NCBI GenBank assembly: GCA_045601525.1 | Contig: JAZRZR010000043.1 | Coordinates: 1 to 22,707, forward strand | Length of the DNA: 22,707 bases | Source of the DNA: SIG565 sp045601525 | Lineage (GTDB): Bacteria; Bacillota; Clostridia; Oscillospirales; Acutalibacteraceae | Reading direction: 5' to 3' | Shown here: one piece after another, positions 1-7,891 of the stretch | Position numbering within the stretch: the stretch's first letter is position 1 | Layout: each line of letters opens with the position of its first letter | The notes under the pieces: generated by a model | The model's input: only the letters and a program-made list of their open reading frames with translations | Database searches by the model: none | What the model was told of the DNA's origin: nothing | Made by a program: the position numbers and the translations under genes

Positions 1-568
1 AGAGATGTTGTGCAACCGTTTCTACCGACAAATCTTCCTTACAATGCGTTGTGCAAAACTCCAAAACCCTTAAGGCATTATCTCGAGAATAATTTGCTTT
101 TTTTATGTTATAAAAAGGCAAAAGTTTTCCAAAAATTGCGGTGAGATAGGCTGCTATAACATCGCTAAAGCCCTTCCTTTCATATTCCTCTTGAGCCATT
201 TCCATTAAAGTGACCAATCCGCTATCATTTTGATTATCAAAAGAACAAAGGGCGTTTTCAGGCACCCCTTTCATAAAGATTTCATTATATCTTAAAAGTT
301 CAAAGGGTTTCATTATTAAAATCAAATACTCTCCATTATCAAAATCAAGATACTGATGCACCTGATTTGGAAAAACCAAAAAGCAAGAGTTATCGGTTAG
401 AGCATATTTTTTGCCGTCGCAAAATGCTACACCGCCACCTTTTTTTACATAAACCATTTCAATATCATCGTGAACATGCGCCCTAAACCCTACTGTTTGA
501 CATTTGTTCCAACAAAATTCTTTTTGTGTTTCTCTGAAAATCGCTTCCAAAATTGCACCTTCTTGCAT
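1..568 (-). CDS. AraC-family transcriptional regulator (3' part outside window)
   Basis: Reading leftwards from an ATG at 568, the frame stays open for 189 codons to the window edge, so the C-terminal end is missing. The first ~90 residues look like the cupin-type sensor arm of AraC regulators: a His-rich start (FRAHVHDDIEMVYV), a Gly-rich turn and FPNQVHQYLDF. Around residues 165-189 the first helix of the AraC HTH domain begins (ALRVLEFCTTHCKEDLSVETVAQHL). The ribosome site AGGA lies about 6 bases before the ATG. The gene diverges from the GH3 glycosidase at 661 and shares its promoter region, so it is probably that gene's sugar-responsive regulator (inference). The ligand cannot be read from the sequence. 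Confidence 0.85.
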   Translation of the reverse strand, partial: MQEGAILEAIFRETQKEFCWNKCQTVGFRAHVHDDIEMVYVKKGGGVAFCDGKKYALTDNSCFLVFPNQVHQYLDFDNGEYLILIMKPFELLRYNEIFMKGVPENALCSFDNQNDSGLVTLMEMAQEEYERKGFSDVIAAYLTAIFGKLLPFYNIKKANYSRDNALRVLEFCTTHCKEDLSVETVAQHL

Positions 569-571
569 TTA

Positions 572-624
572 TTGTCCTAAACACAGTATATTTTTTCTTG
601 TATTGTAACATAATTTGTCCTAAA
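572..624 (+). repeat. Pair of 10-base direct repeats, possible AraC operator
   Basis: TTGTCCTAAA occurs at 572-581 and 615-624, 43 bases apart (about four helical turns) and on the same face. AraC proteins typically bind direct repeats, so these may be half-sites of the adjacent regulator. The first copy also contains the ribosome site of the AraC gene, which weakens the inference. Confidence 0.4.
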
Positions 625-626
625 AT
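598..626 (+). promoter_or_regulatory. Sigma-A promoter for the GH3 gene
   Basis: TTGTAT (598-603), a 17-base spacer, then TAAAAT (621-626). The expected start near 633 gives a leader of about 28 bases before the ATG at 661. The -10 box lies inside the second copy of the direct repeat TTGTCCTAAA. Confidence 0.55.
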
Positions 627-630
627 ACAA
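602..630 (-). promoter_or_regulatory. Sigma-A promoter for the AraC gene
   Basis: On the minus strand TTGTAT (630-625) is followed after exactly 17 bases by TACAAT (607-602), which is preceded by TGT (extended -10). It overlaps almost completely with the oppositely directed promoter at 598-626, so RNA polymerase cannot occupy both at once. Confidence 0.6.
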
Positions 631-660
631 TTGAAAACTTTTATTTTAGGGGGACTTTTT

Positions 661-3000
661 ATGAAACTTGTCCGTGAAAACCAGAAGGTTAATGCTGAAA
701 GGTGGGCGCGATACAAATACAATCTCACCACCAATATCGGTGAAAACGGCGAACGCCTTACCGGCTCTAAAGAACACATCGAACTTTCAAGAGAGATTGC
801 CAACGAGGGCATGGTGCTACTTGAAAACAACGGGCTTCTTCCCTTAAAAGAAAATACCCGTGTAGCGCTTTTTGGCATAGGCAGTGTTGACTATGTAAAG
901 ATTGGCGGAGGCAGCGGCATGGTTTTCAGCGAGTATGTTCGGGATATTTATGAGGGTTTCCTTTGCAAATCGCCTAAAATATCGGTTTATGAGCCCTTGA
1001 CAAAATATTATCACGATTATGCTCTACCCTTGCTTAATCAACACCAAACTGACAAACTTTGGGATATTCCCTATTCCGAAATTGAACTACCTAAAGACCT
1101 TATCGAAAGCGCCGCTCTCAACAGTGATGTAGCCATTATTACAATACATCGCTATTCGGGCGAGTGCACCGACAGACTGGCCGAAAAGGGCGATTTTTAT
1201 CTTGCGGACGCCGAGAAAAAAATGGTTGAAGAGGTTACAAAGGCTTTTGAGCACTCGGTGGTTGTATTAAATATCGGCGCCATCATTGACCTTTCGTGGA
1301 TAAAATCCAATCCCAAAATAGATGCAGTGCTTCTTGCTTGGCAGGCAGGTATGGAGGGCGGACTTGCTGTTGCCGATATAATTTGCGGTGACACAACACC
1401 TTCGGGCAAACTGCCCGATACCTTTGCGAGTGAATTTGCCGACTATCCCTCATCCGACACCTTTCACGAAAGTGATGACTATGTTTGTTATTTTGAGGAT
1501 ATATATGTTGGCTACCGATATTTTGAAACAATTCCCAATATGTTGAGCAAGGTTATATATCCCTTTGGTTACGGCCTTTCATATACCCAGTTTGGAATAA
1601 GTGACACTTCTGCAGAGCCTTTTGGCGATAAAATTAAAATTTCGGCTACAGTTAAAAACACGGGCGATTTTGCGGGCAAAGAGGTTGTTCAAATCTATTA
1701 CAGCGCGCCAAACGGTGTTTTGGGCAAAAGCAAAATTTCGCTTGCCGCTTTCCAAAAAACAAAACTTTTAGCCCCCGGCGAAAGTGAGCGCTTAACAATC
1801 ACATTTGATATTAAAAGTATGGCAAGTTATGACGACCTTGGAAAACTTCAAATGTCGGCATTCCTACTTGAAAAAGGCGAATATATCTTCTATATAGGCA
1901 ATAGCAGCCGAAATCTTAAAGAACTTGATTGGCGCTACCTTGTTGCCGAGGAATTTATTGTTACCGAACAGTTAAGCCAAAAATGTGCGCCAAACGCGCT
2001 TGAAAAACGTATGCTGAATGACGGAACTTTTGAAGAGCTCCCCTCTTTCCCTGTGAAAGACTACACCTTTGTGCCCATCGAGCCCAACACAACAAAAAAG
2101 CTTGAATGTGACACCCCGTTTACACTACTTGATGTTGCCGACAATAAAATAACCCTTGATGAGTTTATCACCCAACTAACCGAGGAGGAACTTATACTTC
2201 TTATGAGTGGTGTAGCCAAAAGGGGCGTTACCGACACGAGCGGTATAGGTGATATAGAAAGGCTCGGTGTTCCTGCTTTTATAACGGCCGACGGACCTGC
2301 CGGAGTTAGAATAAACCCCGAGGTTGGCATACCAACTACTGCCTGGCCCTCAGCCACTCTTCTGGCTTCTACTTGGAATCTTGAACTTGCATTTAAGTTT
2401 GGAAAAGCCTGTGGAATAGAGGCAAAAGAAAACGGAATTGCCATTTGGCTTGCTCCCGCCCTCAACATTCACCGCAACCCGCTTTGTGGCCGAAACTTTG
2501 AATATTTTAGCGAAGACCCACTAATTTCAGGAAAATTTGCAGCGGCAATAGTAAGCGGTTCTCAAAGCGTTAAAACTGCCTGTTGTCCCAAGCATTTTTC
2601 TTGCAACAACAAGGAAACTAATCGAAAGCATAGCGACAGCCGTGTTTCCGAGCGAGCATTAAGAGAGATTTATCTTAAAGGCTTTGAAATTTGTGTTAAA
2701 GAGGCTAACCCTTGGACAATTATGAACGGTTATAATATCCTTAACTCCCGAAGACTTTGCACCTGCTACGAACAAATACAGGGCATTTTAAGAGATGAGT
2801 GGGGATACGATGGCATTGTAATGACCGACTGGGCCACACCTTGTGACCAACGCCTTTGTGTAAGTTCGGGCAACGATGTTCGTATGCCTTGGGGAGAACC
2901 TGAACTTTTAAGGTCGGCGCTTGAAAGCGGTCAACTAAAACGCGAACATTTTGAGCGCTGTGCCAAGCGCGTATTTGAATTATTCTTAAAACTTGACTGA
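661..3000 (+). CDS. Glycoside hydrolase family 3 beta-glycosidase, permuted domain order
   Basis: A 779-residue enzyme expected to hydrolyse beta-linked gluco- or xylo-oligosaccharides in the cytoplasm, since there is no signal peptide. The usual GH3 C-terminal alpha/beta sandwich comes first (about 40-305; REIANEGMVLLENNGLLPL), then a fibronectin-III-like domain (about 325-415), and last the TIM barrel (about 500-775). The barrel carries D544 in ADGPAG, R611 in GRNFEYFSEDP, K644-H645 and the nucleophile D723 in GIVMTDW, so it appears active. This reversed order is known from Ruminococcus albus and Butyrivibrio beta-glucosidases. The start at 661 is chosen because AGGGGGA lies upstream; an open frame continues back to 553 without such a site. 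The exact substrate is unknown. Confidence 0.9.
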   Translation: MKLVRENQKVNAERWARYKYNLTTNIGENGERLTGSKEHIELSREIANEGMVLLENNGLLPLKENTRVALFGIGSVDYVKIGGGSGMVFSEYVRDIYEGFLCKSPKISVYEPLTKYYHDYALPLLNQHQTDKLWDIPYSEIELPKDLIESAALNSDVAIITIHRYSGECTDRLAEKGDFYLADAEKKMVEEVTKAFEHSVVVLNIGAIIDLSWIKSNPKIDAVLLAWQAGMEGGLAVADIICGDTTPSGKLPDTFASEFADYPSSDTFHESDDYVCYFEDIYVGYRYFETIPNMLSKVIYPFGYGLSYTQFGISDTSAEPFGDKIKISATVKNTGDFAGKEVVQIYYSAPNGVLGKSKISLAAFQKTKLLAPGESERLTITFDIKSMASYDDLGKLQMSAFLLEKGEYIFYIGNSSRNLKELDWRYLVAEEFIVTEQLSQKCAPNALEKRMLNDGTFEELPSFPVKDYTFVPIEPNTTKKLECDTPFTLLDVADNKITLDEFITQLTEEELILLMSGVAKRGVTDTSGIGDIERLGVPAFITADGPAGVRINPEVGIPTTAWPSATLLASTWNLELAFKFGKACGIEAKENGIAIWLAPALNIHRNPLCGRNFEYFSEDPLISGKFAAAIVSGSQSVKTACCPKHFSCNNKETNRKHSDSRVSERALREIYLKGFEICVKEANPWTIMNGYNILNSRRLCTCYEQIQGILRDEWGYDGIVMTDWATPCDQRLCVSSGNDVRMPWGEPELLRSALESGQLKREHFERCAKRVFELFLKLD

Positions 3001-3010
3001 TTTTATAATT

Positions 3011-3048
3011 AAAAAGCCCACCTTATGTACAAAACACAAGGTGGACTT
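3011..3048 (-). terminator. Terminator for the YgjV-like gene, perhaps bidirectional
   Basis: Arms 3014-3024 and 3038-3048 (AAGCCCACCTT / AAGGTGGACTT) pair over 11 positions with one G-U pair on the minus strand, where the stem is followed by a U tract. It lies between two convergent genes and may also stop GH3 transcription. Confidence 0.75.
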
Positions 3049-3053
3049 ATGCA

Positions 3054-3581
3054 TTATTTATTTTTTCTGTCGTGCAAAATGGCACCCGTAAGGGCTGTTA
3101 TAAACTGTATGGCGTGGCTTACAAGCGGACCAAAAGTGAGTGCAACTATATCGTGCAAAATCCAAAGACCAACATTAAAGAGTGTCCAAAATCGGTATTT
3201 CGCGCCGTTCTTTTGACCCACGCAAAGCACAAAAACTACCGCCGCTATAATGGCGATAACGGTGGGCAAGGTTATTCCGCCTCCCGTAACGCTTACAAAT
3301 ATATTAAGACCAACAAAAGCAACCATATATATTAAAGTAAGCCATTTGGGTATTGCCTTTTCTTGCCTTTCAAAAAGAAAATTAACAAAGGTTATCGCGG
3401 CTCCCAAATAACAACTTACGGCACCGTTTATGCCGCCATCTAAATGATAACTTACCCCTATAAGCAAATTCCCAAGCAATACAAGGAATAATATGTAATT
3501 CATACGCTTGCCCTTTATAAGCGAAGCGCCAAGCATAGCCACAAGGCCCAAAATGCTTAAAACAAACGATAATTCTTTCAT
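3054..3581 (-). CDS. YgjV-family integral membrane protein
   Basis: A 175-residue, very hydrophobic protein with about five or six membrane segments (roughly 5-22, 28-45, 52-70, 82-98, 105-122, 131-165). The end (FWTLFNVGLWILHDIVALT followed by another helix) resembles the C-terminal half of E. coli YgjV, a conserved inner-membrane protein of unknown function (Imp-YgjV family). The start at 3581 has GGAGG 7-8 bases upstream. It has its own promoter (3606-3634) and sits beyond the rubredoxin terminator, so it is probably a single-gene unit. Function unknown; the family call is moderate. Confidence 0.7.
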   Translation of the reverse strand: MKELSFVLSILGLVAMLGASLIKGKRMNYILFLVLLGNLLIGVSYHLDGGINGAVSCYLGAAITFVNFLFERQEKAIPKWLTLIYMVAFVGLNIFVSVTGGGITLPTVIAIIAAVVFVLCVGQKNGAKYRFWTLFNVGLWILHDIVALTFGPLVSHAIQFITALTGAILHDRKNK

Positions 3582-3605
3582 TTTTTCGCCTCCGTTACGA
3601 AAACG

Positions 3606-3634
3606 ATTTTAACATAAAGCCAATCACTTTTCAA
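3606..3634 (-). promoter_or_regulatory. Sigma-A promoter for the YgjV-like gene
   Basis: Minus strand TTGAAA (3634-3629), 17 bases, TAAAAT (3611-3606), about 20 bases before the ATG at 3581. Confidence 0.6.
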
Positions 3635-3635
3635 T

Positions 3636-3660
3636 AAAAAAAGGCCTTTCGGCCTTTTTT
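3636..3660 (-). terminator. Terminator of the rubredoxin gene
   Basis: Minus strand hairpin with an A-rich arm and GGCC, loop GAAA, then GGCC and a run of seven T. The rubredoxin stop codon (3661-3659) lies in the base of the stem, so translation and termination are tightly packed. Confidence 0.85.
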
Positions 3661-3820
3661 ATTCCTCGATGCTAAAATTATCTTTGCCAACGCCGCAAAG
3701 GGGACAAGCAAAATCTTCGGGCAAATCTTCAAATTTTGTACCTGCCTCGATACCTTCTTCTTCATAGCCTACGGCTTCGTCATAAACCCAGCCACAAACA
3801 TCGCAAACATATTTTTTCAT
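3659..3820 (-). CDS. Rubredoxin (free, single-domain)
   Basis: A 53-residue electron carrier with the four cysteines of an Fe(S-Cys)4 site: CDVC (C6, C9) and CPLC (C39, C42), plus the aromatic residues Y4, W11, Y13 and F30 typical of rubredoxins. The 30-residue spacing between the Cys pairs is the full-length type, unlike the shortened rubredoxin domain fused to the neighbouring flavodiiron protein. AGGAGGT lies 6 bases before the ATG. It follows the flavodiiron gene by 82 bases and likely supplies electrons to O2/NO or peroxide reductases (inference from known rubredoxin partners). Confidence 0.95.
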   Translation of the reverse strand: MKKYVCDVCGWVYDEAVGYEEEGIEAGTKFEDLPEDFACPLCGVGKDNFSIEE

Positions 3821-3840
3821 AATATTACCTCCTAATTATA

Positions 3841-3870
3841 GTATAATACAAAATTACAGTTGTATTATAC
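3841..3870 (-). promoter_or_regulatory. 11-base inverted repeat before rubredoxin, likely operator
   Basis: GTATAATACAA (3841-3851) and TTGTATTATAC (3860-3870) are perfect complements with an 8-base spacer. TATAAT -10 sequences lie in and beside the arms on the minus strand. The stem is all A/T-rich with no T tract, so a protein-binding dyad is more likely than a terminator. It does not match the PerR box well. Confidence 0.5.
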
Positions 3871-3902
3871 ATTGATTACACTATAAATTAAAAATATAAT
3901 TT

Positions 3903-5693
3903 TTATACAATGGCCTCAAAATCAGCCGCACCGTGCTTGCAAAGAGGACATATAATATCTTCTGGCAAGGTATCCCCCTCGTAAACATATCCGCATATTT
4001 TGCAAACAAAACCCTTTTTACCCTCGGTTTGAGGCTTTGGTTTTACATTATCCTGATAATAACTATATGTCATTGTAGGTTTATCGGACAATACTCGAGC
4101 CTCGGTTACCTCACAAACAAACATACCGTGAGTATCAAGATCAACATACTGCTCTACCTTTAGCGAAATAAAGGAATTTATATATCTATCCAAAAAAGCA
4201 AGTCCATTATCGGAATAAAGCGGTGTTTCATTTGCAAATTTATCGATATTACGTCCACTTACAAAACCAAATTTCTTAAAAACATCAAAGGGCGCATCAA
4301 TCGACAAACAGTTGATGTTCATCTTACCTGTTTGTTTAATAATATGGTGAGAATAGTTTTCCTTGTTTATCGCAACCGCTATCCTGTTTGGTGTGTTGGT
4401 GACCTGTGTTACAGTGTTGACTATAAGACCATTATGGCGTTTGCCGTCAAAAGAGGTTACTACATATAGTCCGTACCCTATATTAAATAGAGCCGATAAA
4501 TCGTTTTTATTGACATTTTCGCCCTTTTGAGCCTTATATTCATAACAAAGTTCCTCGGCAAGATTTTCAAGTTGATTGCTGCTTTCTACCGACAAAGCCG
4601 ATAAAATTTGCACATTGTTTTGCGCAAAGGTTATATTTTTGGAATTTTGAAGCAGTTCTTTCATAACCTTTGCCGCTAACGGCGACCAACTTCCGTTTTC
4701 AATAAGCGCTACAGTGCGATTGCTGAAATTCCGCTCGGTAAGGTGATTGATAAAGGCACGCATAGGCGGAAAAACCTCGGCATTATATGTGGTTGATGCC
4801 AAAACAAGTTTCCCATAACAAAAAGCATCGCTTACAGCCTTTGCCATATCGCATCTTGCCAAATCGTGCAGTATAACCTTGGGGCAACCCTTTTCCTTAA
4901 GTTTATCGGCAAGCAAAAGCACCGCTTTTTTGGTATTGCCGTAAATAGAGGTGTAAGCAATAACTATACCCTCTTTTTCAATTTGATAAGAGGACCACAC
5001 ATTATAAAGCCTTATATATTCCGAAAGATTTTCACAAAGTATTGGGCCGTGCAAGGGACAAATTTTTTCTATTTTAAGAGTTTCCGCTTTTTTAAGCAAT
5101 CTTTGCACCTGTGCGCCATATTTGCCCACAATATTTATAAAATATCTACGAGCCTCTTCTACCCAGTCCGACTTCACCTCTAATGCGCCGAATTTACCAA
5201 AGGCATCGGCCGAAAATAGTATCTTTTCGCTCTGCTCATAACTTAAAATAACCTCGGGCCAATGCACCATAGGGGCGGTGACAAAATTAAGGGTATGCTC
5301 ACCTAAAGGCAAAGTGTCCCCCTCGCCCACCACCAATTTCTTATCGGTGAAATCGGTGCCGAAAAAGTTATTCATCATATCAAAGGCTTTAGTTGAAGCC
5401 ACAACAGTGGTATTTGGATATGCCCTCAAAAAATTCATTATATTTGCCGAATGGTCGGGCTCCATATGTTGAATAACAAGGTAATCGGGTGTTTTGCTGC
5501 CGATAACTGTTTGAATATTATCAAGCCACTCGTGTGTGAAGGCAATATCCACCGTATCCATAACAGCAATTTTGCTGTCTAAAATCACATAAGAGTTGTA
5601 AGAAATGCCGTCGGGCACCCTATACTGTCCCTCAAACAAGTCTATTTTTCTATCATATACGCCTACATATTTAATGTTTTTACTTATTTCCAT
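3903..5693 (-). CDS. fprA: Flavodiiron protein fused to flavin-reductase and rubredoxin domains
   Basis: A 596-residue cytoplasmic O2 and/or NO reductase. Domain order: metallo-beta-lactamase-like diiron domain (1-235), flavodoxin/FMN domain (240-385; AYTSIYGNTKKA), flavin-reductase-like domain (about 400-545; HNGLIVNTVTQVTNTP) and a C-terminal rubredoxin (561-596; C564, C567, C582, C585). All expected diiron ligands are visible: H76, E78, D80, H144, D163, H215. In Moorella the last two domains form a separate protein, Hrb, that donates electrons to FprA; here they are joined to it. The start at 5693 is preferred because AGGAG lies 5 bases upstream, overlapping the stop of the D-lactate dehydrogenase gene; an in-frame ATG at 5711 lacks a site. 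It is co-transcribed with that gene. Confidence 0.93.
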   Translation of the reverse strand: MEISKNIKYVGVYDRKIDLFEGQYRVPDGISYNSYVILDSKIAVMDTVDIAFTHEWLDNIQTVIGSKTPDYLVIQHMEPDHSANIMNFLRAYPNTTVVASTKAFDMMNNFFGTDFTDKKLVVGEGDTLPLGEHTLNFVTAPMVHWPEVILSYEQSEKILFSADAFGKFGALEVKSDWVEEARRYFINIVGKYGAQVQRLLKKAETLKIEKICPLHGPILCENLSEYIRLYNVWSSYQIEKEGIVIAYTSIYGNTKKAVLLLADKLKEKGCPKVILHDLARCDMAKAVSDAFCYGKLVLASTTYNAEVFPPMRAFINHLTERNFSNRTVALIENGSWSPLAAKVMKELLQNSKNITFAQNNVQILSALSVESSNQLENLAEELCYEYKAQKGENVNKNDLSALFNIGYGLYVVTSFDGKRHNGLIVNTVTQVTNTPNRIAVAINKENYSHHIIKQTGKMNINCLSIDAPFDVFKKFGFVSGRNIDKFANETPLYSDNGLAFLDRYINSFISLKVEQYVDLDTHGMFVCEVTEARVLSDKPTMTYSYYQDNVKPKPQTEGKKGFVCKICGYVYEGDTLPEDIICPLCKHGAADFEAIV

Positions 5694-5701
5694 ATCTACT
5701 C

Positions 5702-6733
5702 CTAAAAGCATTTACCATTTTTGCAGGTGCCAACCTCATCATTTTTATGGCACAACTCGTTTTCACAATAGCCCTTTTCAAAAAAGACAGAAATATTATC
5801 CATTGTTGTTTCGGCAATATTTTGAAGCGCCTCATCGGTTAAAAATGCCTGGTGTGAGGTTACTATTACATTTGGCATTGAAATCAGGCGCGCAAGGGTA
5901 TCGTCATCTAATATATGGCCCGAATTATCCTCGAAGAAAAGTTCGGATTCCTCTTCATAAACATCAAGACATGCGGCGCCAACCTTACGCTCTTTAATTC
6001 CCGAAAGCAAAGCCTCGGCATCCACCAAGGCGCCACGAGAGGTGTTAAGAATTATCACACCTTTTTTACAAACTGCAAGCGCCGCTTCATCAATTATATG
6101 ATAAGTATCGCTTGTTAAGGGACAATGCAAGGATATTATATCGCTATTTTTGAAAAGTTCATTAAGAGAAACATACTTTACTGTTTCGCACTCGATTTGT
6201 TTTACGGGATATTTATCATAGGCTAAAACCTTCATACCAAAACCCTTGCAAATATCAACAAATACTCTACCTATACGGCCCGTACCGATTATACCCACCG
6301 TTTTACCGTGAAGGTCGATACCTGCAAGTCCCGATAAACTAAAATTAAAGTCCCGAGAGCGAATATAGGCCTTGTGTATGCGTCGGATTGAGGTAAGCAA
6401 GAGGGCCATTGTATGCTCGGCTACAGCGTAGGGTGAATAAGCCGGCACATGCAATATATGAATTTTACCATATGCATACTTGGTGTCCACATTATTAAAG
6501 CCTGCGCAACGAAGCGCAATTACCTTTACCGAATTTTCCACCAAAATATCAATAACCGCCTTGTTTACCGTGTCATTTACAAAGACACAAACCGCATCAA
6601 AGCCTTTTGCCAAGCCCGCCGTATCCTCGTTAAGTTTGGTTTCAAAATATTTGATTTTGTAGTTTTTTTCTTCCGATATTTTATCGAAAAAAGGGCGGTC
6701 GTACGGTTTTGTATCAAAAAATGCTATTTTCAT
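5702..6733 (-). CDS. ldhA: D-lactate dehydrogenase (D-2-hydroxyacid dehydrogenase)
   Basis: A 343-residue NAD-dependent enzyme reducing pyruvate to D-lactate to recycle NADH in fermentation. It has the Rossmann motif GIIGTGRIG (147-155) followed by D173, which favours NAD over NADP, and the catalytic set R233 (NTSRGAL), E262 (DVYEEE) and H294 (VTSHQAF) with the spacing of the D-LDH family. The last 21 residues carry C323, C328, C337 and C342 in a C-x4-C-x8-C-x4-C pattern, not typical of family members I know. GGAGG lies 6 bases before the ATG. The stop overlaps the ribosome site of the flavodiiron gene, so the two are in one operon. A related 2-hydroxyacid substrate is possible. Confidence 0.88.
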   Translation of the reverse strand: MKIAFFDTKPYDRPFFDKISEEKNYKIKYFETKLNEDTAGLAKGFDAVCVFVNDTVNKAVIDILVENSVKVIALRCAGFNNVDTKYAYGKIHILHVPAYSPYAVAEHTMALLLTSIRRIHKAYIRSRDFNFSLSGLAGIDLHGKTVGIIGTGRIGRVFVDICKGFGMKVLAYDKYPVKQIECETVKYVSLNELFKNSDIISLHCPLTSDTYHIIDEAALAVCKKGVIILNTSRGALVDAEALLSGIKERKVGAACLDVYEEESELFFEDNSGHILDDDTLARLISMPNVIVTSHQAFLTDEALQNIAETTMDNISVFFEKGYCENELCHKNDEVGTCKNGKCF

Positions 6734-6750
6734 CAAATTCCTCCAAGGAT

Positions 6751-6773
6751 AGTTTCAATTATTATTTGAAACT
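6751..6773 (-). repeat. Inverted repeat between esterase and ldhA genes
   Basis: AGTTTCAA (6751-6758) and TTGAAACT (6766-6773) are perfect complements around a 7-base spacer, just upstream of the ldhA ribosome site. No T tract follows on the minus strand, so it is either a weak hairpin or an operator. It does not fit the Rex consensus. Confidence 0.3.
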
Positions 6774-6788
6774 TAAAAGAAAAAATAC

Positions 6789-7796
6789 TTATTTGTTAAT
6801 TTCACGAAGTTTCTCAAATATCAAATTTGCATAATAAAAATGTCCGTTATCGCCAACGAGCAAATGACAGTTATCCGAAGCATTTGCCGCCTTATAAATC
6901 TCCTTTACCTCTTCAAAGGTTTTTTCCACACCGTGTATCGGGAATATTTCATCCTTAATACCGGCTGTTAGAAGAAACGGGCGAGGGGCTATTAAGCAGG
7001 TCAAATCAGCCATTTCAAAATATTTGCGAATTGACGGGATATGATTGCAAAGACAATGAGGCACCGCCGCTATCGAATCCTCATAGGTGCATACTGCACA
7101 AGAGGGAGCCGAAATTTTAATACGGGGTTCAAGGCAGGAAAGATAAAATGTTGCTGTGCCGCCACCGGAATTACCTGTGCACACGATATTTTCCATATCT
7201 ACTTGCGGGAAATTTTCTCCCACTGCATCTAAAATGCGCATAGCATCCCACACGCGCTCACCCACAACGGTTCTTCCCATAATTAAGGCAATTTTGCCCG
7301 CCTCATCACAAGAAGTTCCATAACCGGCAACACTGCTCTCACCAAAATTACGAGCCTCAATAACTAAGGCGATATACCCCTCTTTAACGGCTCTTGTGGC
7401 TATCGCCTTTTGCGGCCAAGCCTTAAGAGATTCGGCATCGTTTTCATTTTTAGGCTCACCCATAACCATGTGCATACCTGTTGCGTGACCGCTAAGACAA
7501 ATACACAAAGGATATTTTGAAGCTTTTGTGTTTGGCACAAACAAATGGCAGGGCACAAAATATCCCGGCTCGGTTTGAACGGTGAAACGAATATTAGTAA
7601 ACCCATCACACTCTTTTTCGTACTCGATTTCAAACTCGCTATCACATTTTTCAAGCGGCAAGCCTAACAACTCGTTGAGTTTATTTTTGCACTCCTCTTG
7701 CCATTCGTTAAAATTTCTATTCTTATCGAATTTTAACAAAGGCTTGTTTGCTGTTAAATAATCGTACTCATACTTATGGCTATTGCAAGTTTTCAT
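6789..7796 (-). CDS. Alpha/beta-hydrolase, acetylxylan-esterase-like
   Basis: A 335-residue cytoplasmic hydrolase with a complete Ser-His-Asp triad by motif: S210 in GNSGGG, D282 in AGIKDEIFP and H319 in GDNGHFYY, and an oxyanion-region LSGHATG at 101-107. It resembles the Abhydrolase_7/dienelactone-hydrolase-like esterases often found near polysaccharide genes, so deacylation of a sugar is plausible, but the substrate cannot be read. It has 16 cysteines, many for its size. The start at 7796 has GGAGGCG upstream; an alternative 21 bases earlier lacks one. It diverges from the GH20 operon and is 55 bases ahead of ldhA on the same strand, so it may head that operon. Confidence 0.78.
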   Translation of the reverse strand: MKTCNSHKYEYDYLTANKPLLKFDKNRNFNEWQEECKNKLNELLGLPLEKCDSEFEIEYEKECDGFTNIRFTVQTEPGYFVPCHLFVPNTKASKYPLCICLSGHATGMHMVMGEPKNENDAESLKAWPQKAIATRAVKEGYIALVIEARNFGESSVAGYGTSCDEAGKIALIMGRTVVGERVWDAMRILDAVGENFPQVDMENIVCTGNSGGGTATFYLSCLEPRIKISAPSCAVCTYEDSIAAVPHCLCNHIPSIRKYFEMADLTCLIAPRPFLLTAGIKDEIFPIHGVEKTFEEVKEIYKAANASDNCHLLVGDNGHFYYANLIFEKLREINK

Positions 7797-7834
7797 ATAA
7801 AACGCCTCCAAAACCAACCTTGTTATTTAACTAA

Positions 7835-7863
7835 ATTATATTATATCACCCGTTAAAAATCAA
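7835..7863 (-). promoter_or_regulatory. Sigma-A promoter for the esterase-ldhA-fprA unit
   Basis: Minus strand TTGATT (7863-7858), 17 bases, TATAAT (7840-7835), about 38 bases before the ATG at 7796. A second TATAAT lies 5 bases upstream of this -10. Confidence 0.6.
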
Positions 7864-7891
7864 TAATATTATTTTATTTCAGTGTAAAACC

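Noticed and set aside
483..878. Open frame of 131 codons on the minus strand
   Set aside because: It overlaps the AraC start, the shared promoters and the GH3 start in another frame, has no ribosome site and resembles no family.
2061..2468. Open frame of 135 codons opposite the GH3 gene
   Set aside because: It lies wholly antisense to the conserved GH3 barrel; its low-complexity Ser/Ala content is what the opposite strand of that gene gives.
3841..3870. Terminator after the flavodiiron gene
   Set aside because: The stem is nearly all A-T pairs with no T tract after it, so an operator is more likely.
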